A DNA stretch of 53,148 nucleotides from Hyphomicrobiales bacterium. Its GTDB lineage: Bacteria > Pseudomonadota > Alphaproteobacteria > Rhizobiales > Rhizobiaceae. Each line of letters opens with the position of its first letter. The stretch's first letter is position 1. The notes below the pieces were generated by a model. It saw nothing but the letters and a program-made list of their open reading frames with translations, did no database searches and was not told the origin of the DNA. Shown here one piece after another: positions 8,565 to 19,595 of this stretch. The DNA lies in NCBI GenBank assembly GCA_900465665.1, contig UBJO01000024.1, positions 78,281 through 131,428 of the forward strand, in the 5' to 3' direction. Both the position numbers and the translations under genes were made by a program.

Positions 8565-9398
8565 TCAGCCGAGGCGCTCGGCGTGCCACTTCAGGTGATC
8601 GTCCATGAAGGTCGAGATGAAGTAGTAGGAGTGGTCGTAGCGTTCGTGCATGCGCAGCGTGAGCTTTATGTCGGTGTCCTTGATCGCTTCTTCGAAGAGC
8701 CAGGGGCGCAGGCCGTTTTCCAGGAAGCCGTCGGCCTTGCCCTGATCGATCAGGAATTCGGGGAAGCGCGCGCCATCCTTGACCAAGGCGCAGGCGTCGT
8801 ACTGGCGCCAGGCGGCGCGGTCGGCGCCGAGATATTTTTCGAAGGCGGGGGCGGACCAATCGGCGGTAGAGGGCTCGACGATCGGCGCGAAGGCCGAGCA
8901 GCTCTTGAAGCGACCGGGGTTCTTCAGCGCGATGGTCATGGCGCCGTGGCCACCCATGGAATGGCCGAAGATGCCCTGGCGATCCATGTCCATGCGGAAG
9001 TGCTGGCTGACGAAAGCGGGCAGTTCCTCGGTGATGTAAGTATACATCTGGTAGTTTTCGGCCCAGGGCTCTTCGGTGGCGTTCAGATAGAAGCCGGCGC
9101 CCTTGCCCATCTGCCAGTTGGTCAGTTCATCAGGCACGTCGTTGCCGCGCGGGCTGACATCCGGGCAGACGATGATCAGGCCGAGCTCGGCCGCCATGCG
9201 GCGATACTCGCCCTTTTCCATGACGTTGGCGTGGGTGCAGGTGAGGCCCGAGAGATACCAGAGGACAGGGCAGGGCTTTTCGATCGCCTGCGGAGGGACG
9301 AAGACCGCGAAGGTCATGTCGCACTTCAAGGCCTCGGACGTATGCGTGAAAACGCCCTGCATGCCGCCGAAGGCGGTCGCCTGGGATAGGATGTTCAT
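8565..9398 (-). CDS. fghA: S-formylglutathione hydrolase
   Basis: Hydrolyses S-formylglutathione to formate and glutathione, the last step of glutathione-dependent formaldehyde oxidation. It is an esterase-D alpha/beta hydrolase: oxyanion-side LWYLSGLTCTHANVMEKG, nucleophile motif GHSMGGHGA, downstream Asp in FLIDQGKADGFL, and catalytic His in YDHSYYFI. The start is ATG 9398, giving 277 residues, the family length; the longer in-frame reading runs back through the preceding gene and is not real. It begins one base after the DUF188 gene ends, so the two are probably cotranscribed. Same strand as gfa and frmA upstream. Confidence 0.95.
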   Translation of the reverse strand: MNILSQATAFGGMQGVFTHTSEALKCDMTFAVFVPPQAIEKPCPVLWYLSGLTCTHANVMEKGEYRRMAAELGLIIVCPDVSPRGNDVPDELTNWQMGKGAGFYLNATEEPWAENYQMYTYITEELPAFVSQHFRMDMDRQGIFGHSMGGHGAMTIALKNPGRFKSCSAFAPIVEPSTADWSAPAFEKYLGADRAAWRQYDACALVKDGARFPEFLIDQGKADGFLENGLRPWLFEEAIKDTDIKLTLRMHERYDHSYYFISTFMDDHLKWHAERLG

Positions 9399-9399
9399 T

Positions 9400-9867
9400 C
9401 TATTCTCCTGGTGGTGGCGTGACGGCCTTGGCGCGGCGGCACAGCCGATCGAATGTTTCGAGAAAACGGGAGCGGTCCTTCGGGCCGAAGGCGGCGTTGT
9501 AGCCCTTGCTTTCGCCGGTCTCGCGCAGATGCGCGCCGAGATCGCGCATGGCCGAGGCCATGCCGATGTTGGTGTCGTCGAAGACGCGGCCGGTGGGGCC
9601 CGTGACGAAGGCGCCCGTCGCGACGCAGCGGACCGCGAGCGGCACATCGGCGGTGACGACCACGTCGCCCGGGCCGGCATGTTCGGCGATCCAGTTGTCG
9701 GCGGCGTCGAAGGCGTTGGAGACGATGACGTTGTGCACCATCGGATCGCGCGAGGGGCGCAGGCCGGAATTGGCGACGAAGGTCACCTCGATGCCGAGCC
9801 GTTCGGCGACCTTGAGGACCTCGGGCTTGACCGGGCAGGCGTCTGCGTCAACGTAGATGTGGTGCAT
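9400..9867 (-). CDS. YaiI/YqxD family (DUF188) protein
   Basis: A 155-residue protein with the family pattern: N-terminal IYVDADACPVKPEV (PIN-like Asp cluster), VSNAFDAADNWIAEH, GDVVVTADVPLA and FVTGPTGRVFDDTNI. The fold is related to NYN/PIN nucleases; no reaction is established that I know of. ATG 9867 is where the family starts; the upstream in-frame extension has atypical Arg/Ser-rich composition. It sits one base before fghA and 171 bases after gfa, inside the formaldehyde cluster, which may be only a convenient position. Confidence 0.88.
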   Translation of the reverse strand: MHHIYVDADACPVKPEVLKVAERLGIEVTFVANSGLRPSRDPMVHNVIVSNAFDAADNWIAEHAGPGDVVVTADVPLAVRCVATGAFVTGPTGRVFDDTNIGMASAMRDLGAHLRETGESKGYNAAFGPKDRSRFLETFDRLCRRAKAVTPPPGE

Positions 9868-10038
9868 GGGTGTTTGTCGGTGTCCTATCGATGCGCTCGT
9901 ACGATGGCTCCCGGTCGCCGCGCGGCGGCGACGAGGGAGCGCGGGGCTTGGTACCAAATATTTCAACCATTTGCGAGGGGAACCAGCGACGTCATTGCCC
10001 GGTGACACCGCTGGCTTCATTGATGCTGCGCTGGATCC

Positions 10039-10617
10039 TCACGCCTCCTTCAGCGTGCCGGCCTTCTTCGCGGCGAAGGTCGCCAACACATCCATCAGCG
10101 TTGGGTTCAGGCAGTCGTAGGGCGCAAGGCCTAGTTCGCCGAGACGGCTGCGGATACCAGACATCGCGGAGGGTGGCGTGCCGCTCTCGATGATCGAGGA
10201 GACGAAGGCGGCGAAGGTGGGTTCGGGCCAGCCGGGCTCCTGGAAGCGTTCGGGGTGGACGAAGGACAGGCCCTTGAAGGCGTGATCGCGTTCGACGGGG
10301 CCGTACATGTGGACGCCGCACTCCTTGCAGGCATGGCGCTGGATCAGCGCGTCCTTGTCGACGACGGCGAGTTTGTCGCCATTTTCGACAACGGTGACGT
10401 TGTCGGTCGAGGCGACCGCGACCACGGAGAAGGCGGCTCCCTTTGGCTTCCAGCACTTGGTGCAGCCGCAGGCATGGTTGTGGGCGACCGTGCCCTTGAC
10501 CGCTACCTTGACCGGGCGGCTGGCGCAGGCACAGACGAGCGTGCCGCCGCCGAAATTCGCCTGGCCTTTCTTGACCCCGCCATCGAGCGCGGGGTGGATC
10601 GATACCTGATATGCCAT
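10039..10617 (-). CDS. gfa: Glutathione-dependent formaldehyde-activating enzyme Gfa
   Basis: Gfa has been described as speeding adduct formation between glutathione and formaldehyde, supplying S-hydroxymethylglutathione to FrmA. The 192-residue protein has the zinc-binding set: CACAS near residue 29, [13 protein letters not shown] near 49–60, and [13 protein letters not shown] near 95–107, so all the expected Cys are in place. The N-terminus ([18 protein letters not shown]) matches the family. It precedes the DUF188 gene and fghA on the same strand. A hairpin terminator at 10792–10829 separates it from the GNAT–frmA unit upstream, so it probably has its own promoter in 10618–10790. Confidence 0.93.
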   Translation of the reverse strand: MAYQVSIHPALDGGVKKGQANFGGGTLVCACASRPVKVAVKGTVAHNHACGCTKCWKPKGAAFSVVAVASTDNVTVVENGDKLAVVDKDALIQRHACKECGVHMYGPVERDHAFKGLSFVHPERFQEPGWPEPTFAAFVSSIIESGTPPSAMSGIRSRLGELGLAPYDCLNPTLMDVLATFAAKKAGTLKEA

Positions 10618-10791
10618 GCTCAGCTTCTCCTCCTCAGCTGCCGATGGCTCCCAAATCAGGACCGATTTGTCAAAAAGCCGCCGGCCATTTCAAAGTCGTG
10701 CCGCATTGCGTGATGGGTGTGTCTTGGAGCTCCCTGAGCCCTGTTGGGCAGCGTCGGACGTCGGATGCAAATCTAACAAACCGGCCTTGTG

Positions 10792-10829
10792 AAAACCAGC
10801 GAATCCGCAGGGTAGGGTTCGCTGGTTTG
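10792..10829 (-). terminator. Intrinsic terminator after the frmA–GNAT unit
   Basis: AAACCAGCGAA (10793–10803) and TTCGCTGGTTT (10818–10828) form an 11-bp stem. Read on the minus strand it ends in GGTTTTC, placed 12 bases after the GNAT stop. Confidence 0.75.
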
Positions 10830-10839
10830 GGTCATCAGG

Positions 10840-11300
10840 TCAGCGTACTGCTCTGACCATGTCGACGTGCGGGATGCCGTCCTCGAGATATTCTTCGGAG
10901 GTCGTCTCGAAGCCGAAGCTGCCGTAGAAGCGGGAGAGGTGGCTTTGGGCGGAGAGGTAGATCGGCGCTTGCGGATAGCGCTCTTCGCAGACGGATATGG
11001 CTTCGCGCATGACGGCGTCGCCGAGGCGTTTGCCGCGATGATCGGGAGAGACGACGACGCGGCCGATCTTGGCGGGCGCGTCTTGGTCTGCCGGGGCGAA
11101 GATGCGGGCCGCGGCGATCAGCTCGCCGGCCTGCAGCAGCCGCAGATGCAGGGCGTCCGCATCCTTGCCGTCGAGTTCCGGATAGGGGCAGTTCTGCTCT
11201 ACGACGAAGACGTCGACGCGCATCTTCAGCAATGCGTACAGCTCGACGGCGGAGAGCTCATCGAGCCTCCGCGCGTCGACCGTGTAGTTGGGTGAGGTGG

Positions 11301-11304
<4 letters not shown>
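10840..11304 (-). CDS. GNAT family N-acetyltransferase (ElaA-like)
   Basis: A 154-residue acetyltransferase resembling ElaA: the N-terminal block [32 protein letters not shown] in outline, the acetyl-CoA pyrophosphate loop [15 protein letters not shown], and the C-terminal [21 protein letters not shown]. The start is TTG 11304, whose last bases overlap the frmA stop (TTGA), so its translation should be coupled to frmA. The acceptor substrate is unknown. Coupling to frmA is notable, but it may simply be a shared transcript. Confidence 0.88.
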
Positions 11305-12428
<1,124 letters not shown>

Positions 12429-12481
12429 GGTAGTCTCCAATATGCTGATTTGATTGGGCGGACTTTTGCACGCGTAAGGAG

Positions 12482-12506
12482 CGCGGCTCAAGGAAAAAGC
12501 CGCGCC
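12482..12506. terminator. Possible terminator hairpin in the M50 gene / frmA gap
   Basis: GCGCGGCT and AGCCGCGC flank a nine-base loop in the gap 12429–12562. There is no good T run on either side, so it might instead be a leader hairpin of frmA. Low confidence as a terminator. Confidence 0.35.
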
Positions 12507-12562
12507 GCTTTGTAAAATCCTTGTCAGATGAGCGGCTTGCGTCGATCTCTATACAGTCTGCG

Positions 12563-13837
12563 TCAAAACAGGCGGTCGATCGCGGTGATGACGGCGTAGC
12601 CGTGCATGGCGATGGCGGCGTAGAGGCCGAAGGAGACGAGCATGCGCTCGCCGCCATTCATTTCCTCAAGCTTCTGGCGCGGCTTGAACGAGCCGCCGCC
12701 GATGATGCTGACGAGGGTGAAAACCAGGAGGCCGATGCCGAGATAGCGCGCAGGAAGCCCGATTTCGGCGCCGACGGCGAGGATGCAAAGCGTGACCAGA
12801 AAGCTCGCCAGGATCTGCGACCGCTGGGTTCTGAATATCTGCCGCAACACCTGACCGCCATCGAAGCGCTGCATGGGCAGCAGATTGAGCAGGTTGAAGG
12901 CACCGAGGATCAACAGGAAGACGAGGATCGGCGCGTCGGCGGCGGCAGGGAGGATGCCGTGATCGGCGAAACTGTGGCCAAGCACGAGAATCGGCACCAA
13001 GAATGCCGACATGCCCGATCCCATCAGCGCGCATGTCGCGACCTCGAACAGAGACCGATAGGGCCGGCTGCCGATGGCGATGCCGCCGAGGAAGGGAATG
13101 AAGACCATGCGCACGGACGTGTGGCCGAACATTCGATAGGCGGCCATGTGGCCGAGTTCGTGTAGGGCAATCACGACCGTGAGAAACGTCGAGATCATCA
13201 GGCCGCGCTGCGTGAGGCCGAGGAAGGGCCAGAGAAGCAGTGTCGAGAGGATGGCGAGCGCGACCTGTACGAGTGGGTGCTCGAAATAGCCCTGCGGCTG
13301 TGAGATACCGGTCTTCAGCCAGCCATCAAGCGCCTTCATTTCGCGGCGGAGCGCGACGTAGCGGAAGATCAGGAAGGCGAGGCCGCGATAGCGATCCGTC
13401 TGGTCGACTTCCAGGACCGCCCGGCCATCCGCGGTGGGCCGGATGATGCGGCGCTCGCGATAATCCTTCCAGAAGGAGGCATCGAGCGTGCTGTCATCAA
13501 CGATCGATGATTGGAAACCTTGGGCGTTGGGGGCGAGGGCCACCAGCGGCTCGATCGAAAGCAGGCGGCGCGTGGGGGCGTCGTTCCTGTCCTGATAGCG
13601 GTAGGTCTGCTCGACGACATTGCCGCCGGCCTCCATCTGCCGGCTCGATATGACGTGATGGTGCCAACTGGCGTTTGAACCCATCGGGTTCATGGCGGTC
13701 CACAGCGTTTCCGGCGTGCAATCGAAGGAGCGGCTGACATGCAGCGTCCTCAGCCCCAAGGGCATTCGCATCAGGAGCCACAGCATGCCGAGGTTGATAA
13801 ACAGCAGCAGCAGGGCGGATTGCATGACACTCATCAT
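12563..13837 (-). CDS. Membrane protein: SRPBCC-like domain fused to site-2-protease (M50) core
   Basis: A 424-residue protein with an N-terminal membrane helix (residues 6–23), an approximately 120-residue segment starting SRSFDCTPETLWTAMNP that looks like an SRPBCC/polyketide-cyclase domain, a helix near 190–208, then the metalloprotease core: HELGH at 226–230 inside a membrane helix and NLLPMQRFDGG (Asp about 326), the two zinc motifs of site-2 proteases, with GGIAIG between them. More helices follow. So it should cut a membrane protein substrate within the bilayer; the substrate is unknown. It is monocistronic or cotranscribed with pccA, which ends 95 nt upstream on the same strand. The zinc motifs are firm; the SRPBCC call is moderate. 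Confidence 0.85.
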   Translation of the reverse strand: MMSVMQSALLLLFINLGMLWLLMRMPLGLRTLHVSRSFDCTPETLWTAMNPMGSNASWHHHVISSRQMEAGGNVVEQTYRYQDRNDAPTRRLLSIEPLVALAPNAQGFQSSIVDDSTLDASFWKDYRERRIIRPTADGRAVLEVDQTDRYRGLAFLIFRYVALRREMKALDGWLKTGISQPQGYFEHPLVQVALAILSTLLLWPFLGLTQRGLMISTFLTVVIALHELGHMAAYRMFGHTSVRMVFIPFLGGIAIGSRPYRSLFEVATCALMGSGMSAFLVPILVLGHSFADHGILPAAADAPILVFLLILGAFNLLNLLPMQRFDGGQVLRQIFRTQRSQILASFLVTLCILAVGAEIGLPARYLGIGLLVFTLVSIIGGGSFKPRQKLEEMNGGERMLVSFGLYAAIAMHGYAVITAIDRLF

Positions 13838-13932
13838 TCACTCCATCCGGCAGGATCCGGATGGGTTAATATTAGCGTCGACGCGTTAATAAATGCGGAG
13901 CGGAACGTGACGGTCTGGTGTGCCGTAACGGG

Positions 13933-15942
<2,010 letters not shown>

Positions 15943-15962
15943 GAAGACTCCACCCGTGACCT

Positions 15963-15996
15963 GCGTTCCGAGTCTTAAGCATAAAGACTGGAACGC
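15963..15996. promoter_or_regulatory. 13-bp inverted repeat in the pccA leader
   Basis: GCGTTCC-G-AGTCTT and AAGACT-GGAACGC form an almost perfect hairpin with a seven-base loop, 20 bases before the pccA start. Read on the minus strand there is no following T run, so it is not an intrinsic terminator. It overlaps a possible promoter (TTGTGC, 17 bases, TAAGAC), so an operator or a leader hairpin is the more likely reading. Confidence 0.55.
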
Positions 15997-16001
15997 ACAA
16001 T

Positions 16002-16031
16002 CACGGATAGGACACGCACGGATAGGGCACG
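16002..16031. repeat. Two-copy 15-bp tandem repeat
   Basis: CACGGATAGGACACG (16002–16016) is followed directly by CACGGATAGGGCACG (16017–16031), one mismatch. It lies between the pccA leader hairpin and the stop of the upstream gene. It could be an activator site upstream of the pccA promoter, or a chance duplication. Confidence 0.7.
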
Positions 16032-16047
16032 GAGAGAAGCGTCGCGA

Positions 16048-16755
16048 TCAGGCGACGGCCGCCTCTGTCCCGAGCCTGTCGTCGACGATCCGGAGCCAGC
16101 GGGTGCGACGCGGCGCTTCGGCGTAATCGGTGAGCACAAGCGCCGAGATGATCTGCGACCAGCGCGGATGGTTCGACGCCGGTAGCGTCTCTTCGCCGAT
16201 CTGCATCAGCACCGCCCAGGTGAGCGCCTGTACCGTTATGGTACCGCCGTCGCTGAGCGCGCGCAGGATGCGCATGACGTAATCCACATCCTGGCGGGTG
16301 ATTCCCCGGCGATCGATGGCACGGCTCTTGTGGTAGGCGCCGCGGTTGTCCGACAGCGCGAGGCGCAGCTGATCGAGCGCAAAGGCGCGCAGCTCGTCCG
16401 GCACATAGGCGGAAATCTCGATGATGTGGAGCACGAGCTCCAGCTCGAGCGCCGAATGGACGATGCCGTCGGTCGCGACCATGCGCATCAGCCACGCGAC
16501 GTTGATTTCGTCGAGAGAGCCTTGCGGATAGTTATAGTGGACGATGAAGGCCGCGAGCTGCTCCACGAAATAGGTGTTCCATTCGGGGCATTTCTCGGGG
16601 CAGGAGTTGTGCAGTGCCAGCATAACGACGACGTCGTCGGCGGTTCTGATTCCCTCGGGAAAACTGTGTCTGCGCAGAAGATCGATATCCTCCACGCCAA
16701 GTCGATGCTTCCCGGCGATGACACATGCCGGAAAAGCGAGTCGAATTTCGCTCAT
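16048..16755 (-). CDS. Conserved-looking hypothetical protein (235 aa)
   Basis: No family recognised. The protein is soluble, without signal or membrane helices, mostly helical, with a Cys pair in HNSCPEKCPEW near residues 49–59 and a central LDEINVAWLMRMVATDGIVHSALELELVLHIIE in outline. ATG 16755 follows a GGAGAGAAAAG ribosome site, and codon use matches neighbours, so it is a real gene. It is followed, after about 105 nt that carry a repeat and a hairpin, by pccA. The helical layout could suggest a TerB-like or scaffold fold, but I cannot support that. Confidence 0.75.
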   Translation of the reverse strand: MSEIRLAFPACVIAGKHRLGVEDIDLLRRHSFPEGIRTADDVVVMLALHNSCPEKCPEWNTYFVEQLAAFIVHYNYPQGSLDEINVAWLMRMVATDGIVHSALELELVLHIIEISAYVPDELRAFALDQLRLALSDNRGAYHKSRAIDRRGITRQDVDYVMRILRALSDGGTITVQALTWAVLMQIGEETLPASNHPRWSQIISALVLTDYAEAPRRTRWLRIVDDRLGTEAAVA

Positions 16756-16851
16756 CTTTTCTCTCCAGGCCTCATCATGAAGCCGAAGATTCTTCTAGCG
16801 CCAGCGAATTGATGTTCTCTCAATAGGCGGAGTTAACAAGGTGTTTACGCC

Positions 16852-17778
16852 TTACGCCTGTTTGGCGACCCGCGCCTGCACCCGTTCGCGCCAGATGATG
16901 AAGAGGCCGGAGGCGACGATGATCATGATTCCCACCCATTTGGAGAAGTTCGGGAAATCGCCGAACAAGGCGTAGCCTAAGATGGTGGCGGAGATAATCT
17001 CGAAATACTGGAACGGCGCCAATAGCGAGAGCGGCGCCATCCGGAAGGCCCGGACGACGATCATGTGCACGTAGCCGGAGAGCGAGCCGAGAATCAGCAA
17101 AAGCACGAGGCCGAGCAGCGATGCCGGGAGCGATATTTCGAAATCGCTGACACCCATGCCGCTTCCGACGACCAGCGCGCCGGACATGAAGAGCGTGCCG
17201 CCGATACCGGCCATGGTCTGCATGGTCAAAGGCGAATCGGCATTGCCAATCGCGCGGTTGAGGAAAAGATACAGCGAATAAAGGAAGGCGCAGCAGACGG
17301 GGAGCAGCGCCTTGAGGCCGAAGACTTCATAGCTCGGCTGAATAACGATCATCGCGCCGCCGAAACCCACCACGATCGCGGTCCAACGCCGCCAGCCGAC
17401 CTTGTCGCCCAGAAAAAGCGCCGAAAGGCCGGCGAGCATGAAGGGTTCGACGAAATAGATGGCGAAGACGTCGGCGAGTGGCATGTATTTGACCGCGACG
17501 AAAAACAGCAGGCTGGCCGCCCCATGCAGCGCGCCGCGCAGCAGATTCATCCAGGGACGCTTGGCTGACAGCGCGCCCCAGCCGAACATGATGAAGAGAA
17601 TCGGCAGCGTGCAGACAAGCTGAAAAAAGAATCGGTAGAAGGTGACCTGTCCGGGCGACATGCCCTCGAACGTCGCCATGTACTTGGCGATGGCATCCAT
17701 GGCGGGGAGGACGATCATTGCGCCGGCCATGAGCGCCATGCCTTGCAGAGGATTGTGCAGGTCGGTTTTATCGGACAT
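16852..17778 (-). CDS. DMT/EamA-family transporter
   Basis: A 308-residue inner-membrane protein with ten predicted helices in two EamA repeats, as in RhaT/YdcZ-type drug/metabolite exporters. The first repeat includes AGAMIVLPAMDAIAKYMA and GQVTFYRFFFQL; the second includes FQYFEIISATILGYALFGDFPNFSKWVGIMIIVASG in outline. The C-terminus is short and basic (RERVQARVAKQA), as usual for the family. No neighbour indicates a substrate. It is monocistronic. Confidence 0.9.
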   Translation of the reverse strand: MSDKTDLHNPLQGMALMAGAMIVLPAMDAIAKYMATFEGMSPGQVTFYRFFFQLVCTLPILFIMFGWGALSAKRPWMNLLRGALHGAASLLFFVAVKYMPLADVFAIYFVEPFMLAGLSALFLGDKVGWRRWTAIVVGFGGAMIVIQPSYEVFGLKALLPVCCAFLYSLYLFLNRAIGNADSPLTMQTMAGIGGTLFMSGALVVGSGMGVSDFEISLPASLLGLVLLLILGSLSGYVHMIVVRAFRMAPLSLLAPFQYFEIISATILGYALFGDFPNFSKWVGIMIIVASGLFIIWRERVQARVAKQA

Positions 17779-17911
17779 CTTCGAGAAATTTCATTGGGCT
17801 GGGATCCAGCCGTTATAGACAATAAAATCTCTCGTTAAGAGATGCCGCAGACGACATATCGCGTCGTCGGGAGCCAGTTGCTCTGGCTGGTCTCACTCCT
17901 CAGGAGAGAGA

Positions 17912-17996
17912 TGGTGCGGTCGAGAAGACTCGAACTTCCACGGGTTGCCCCACAGCGACCTCAACGCTGCGCGTCTACCAATTCCGCCACGACCGC
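17912..17996 (-). tRNA. tRNA-Leu (GAG)
   Basis: Read on the minus strand from 17996: acceptor GCGGTCG, D arm GGCGGAATTGGTAGACGC, anticodon stem CAGCG and CGCTG around loop TTGAGGT (anticodon GAG), a long variable arm TGGGGCAACCC, the T arm with GTTCGAGTC, closing CGACCGC, discriminator A and encoded CCA (17912–17914). The 85-nt length and long variable arm fit tRNA-Leu. Confidence 0.96.
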
Positions 17997-18180
17997 ATCG
18001 TGGTAGGTGCCGGTTTGTGCCGGCGACGCAGCATGTAGCAAAAGGTTTTTCGGGACACAAGGGCCATGTGACAGATTTTTTCAAAGAAGGTGACAGCGTT
18101 TGTAAAGGCAGCAATTCGGAGCCATATAGATGCTCGAAAAAGCCCGCGATCACAGGCGCTGCGGGCCGCAAGGAATGGCT

Positions 18181-18891
18181 ATGTTACGAACGGACCTCGA
18201 TTTTTCCATGTTTCCACAGGCCGGCTCGCGCCCGGTGCGCTGGCGGATCTCCAATGGGCTGGTGCCCTATCAGGAGGCTGTGGATATGATGGAGCAGGAA
18301 GTGGCAGCGATTGCCGAGGGTGGCGACGAACTGGTGTGGCTGCTCGAGCATCCGCCGCTTTACACGGCTGGAACCAGCGCCGATGCACGCGATCTGGTGC
18401 AGCCCGACCGCTTTCCCGTTCACGCCACCGGGCGGGGCGGGGAGTACACCTATCATGGGCCCGGCCAGCGGGTCGCCTATGTGATGCTCGACCTGAAACG
18501 ACGCCGCCAGGATGTTCGCGCCTTCGTGGCGGCGCTGGAAGAGGTGATCATTCGCACGCTGGGTGAGATGAACGTGCGCGGCGAGCGCCGCGAGGATCGC
18601 GTCGGCGTATGGGTCTGTCGCCCCGACAGGCCGCCGCTGCCGGATGGAACGGTGGCGGAGGACAAGATCGCGGCGCTCGGCATCCGCTTGCGCAAATGGG
18701 TGACGTTTCACGGGCTGTCGCTCAATGTCGAACCCGATCTCGATCATTTCGGAGGAATCGTTCCCTGCGGGATCTCGGCCTATGGCGTCACGAGCCTGGT
18801 CGATCTCGGCCTGCCGGTGACGATGGATGATGTGGATGTGCTGCTGCGCGAATCGTTCGAATCGGTCTTCGGCGAGACGGTGAACGGCTGA
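18181..18891 (+). CDS. lipB: Octanoyl-[acyl carrier protein]:protein octanoyltransferase
   Basis: Moves octanoate from acyl carrier protein to lipoyl domains, the first committed step of lipoate synthesis. The 236-residue product has [36 protein letters not shown] (the RGG-x-x-T/Y-H-G-P-G-Q block), the catalytic Lys in [15 protein letters not shown] and the catalytic Cys in [18 protein letters not shown] 18181 has AAGGA upstream; ATG 18175 and an ATG at 18130 are in frame but extend beyond the family start. It stands alone, ending at a clear terminator. Lipoate is needed by the glycine cleavage H-protein as well as 2-oxoacid dehydrogenases. Confidence 0.95.
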   Translation: MLRTDLDFSMFPQAGSRPVRWRISNGLVPYQEAVDMMEQEVAAIAEGGDELVWLLEHPPLYTAGTSADARDLVQPDRFPVHATGRGGEYTYHGPGQRVAYVMLDLKRRRQDVRAFVAALEEVIIRTLGEMNVRGERREDRVGVWVCRPDRPPLPDGTVAEDKIAALGIRLRKWVTFHGLSLNVEPDLDHFGGIVPCGISAYGVTSLVDLGLPVTMDDVDVLLRESFESVFGETVNG

Positions 18892-18918
18892 GCGCGGAAT
18901 CGGACGGTGCTGATATTG

Positions 18919-18955
18919 AAAAGGGCCGGCGATCCGTCGGCCCTTTCGCTTTTTC
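18919..18955. terminator. Terminator after lipB
   Basis: AAAGGGCCGGCG / CGTCGGCCCTTT form a GC-rich stem with a short loop, followed by CGCTTTTTC on the plus strand. It sits 28 bases after the lipB stop and just beyond the stop of the convergent small gene, so it may serve both. Confidence 0.85.
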
Positions 18956-18959
18956 GCGC

Positions 18960-19328
18960 CTACTTGATGCCGACGTCGCGGCAGGCATCCGTGTGCGAAG
19001 CGCCGCTGTCACCACCTGCCGTATGCAGGCCGTGACCTCTAGGCGAGTCAGCGCATGGGGGGAGTGGCTTGATGCTTGCCGTCGACATCTTGTCGACCGG
19101 CGGTGCGACGCGAACGGGAGCGAAACCATCGCTGTCGTTGGTGTAGTCGTCGGAATATTCCGGCGCCTTGTGCTGCGTGTAGTGGATGGGCTTCGGCGGA
19201 GCAACTTTGACGGGAGCGAAACCGTCGCTATCGTTGGTGTAATCGTTGGAATACATCGGCTGGGCGACGGCGGCGCCGGAAAGGCAGAGGGTAAGCACGG
19301 CTGCGGCGGCTGCAAATTGAATGCGCAT
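18960..19328 (-). CDS. Exported protein with a duplicated YSxDYTNDSDGFAPV motif (122 aa)
   Basis: ATG 19328 follows GAGGAGATC, and the N-terminus is a Sec signal peptide (MRIQFAAAAAVLTLCLSGAA, cleavage after AVA). The mature region carries two near-identical blocks, YSNDYTNDSDGFAPVKVAPP and, about 33 residues on, YSDDYTNDSDGFAPVRVAPP, each acidic and then Pro-rich. The rest is low complexity with two Cys. I know no family. The Asp/Asn-rich blocks resemble calcium-binding loops but do not match EF-hand spacing. The gene is single and converges on lipB. Confidence 0.75.
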   Translation of the reverse strand: MRIQFAAAAAVLTLCLSGAAVAQPMYSNDYTNDSDGFAPVKVAPPKPIHYTQHKAPEYSDDYTNDSDGFAPVRVAPPVDKMSTASIKPLPPCADSPRGHGLHTAGGDSGASHTDACRDVGIK

Positions 19329-19595
19329 ATCAGATCTCCTCAATCCATTGTTGCACACAATGTGACGTCCATTACCCTCGGCAAGAGCAAGTTCGCGCCT
19401 CAATTGAGGCCGGATTGTGAAGGTGATCTGACAGTCGGGCGCACGTTTTTTCACATGAAATCACGGCGCCGCGACTGTGTTTGATCGCTATTTGATTGGC
19501 CTTGCGATTCGCTAAACCAGCGAGCGACGCGGCGCCATCTCAGCAATCGGGAGCTGATGTTTTCTGCCAAAACAACCGCGTTTTGACCGAAAATG

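Noticed and set aside
13860..13896. Palindrome GCGTCGACGC flanked by TTAAT between pccA and the protease gene
   Set aside because: Short, GC-palindromic and in a 95-nt gap; it might be an operator but there is no second copy or promoter to support it.
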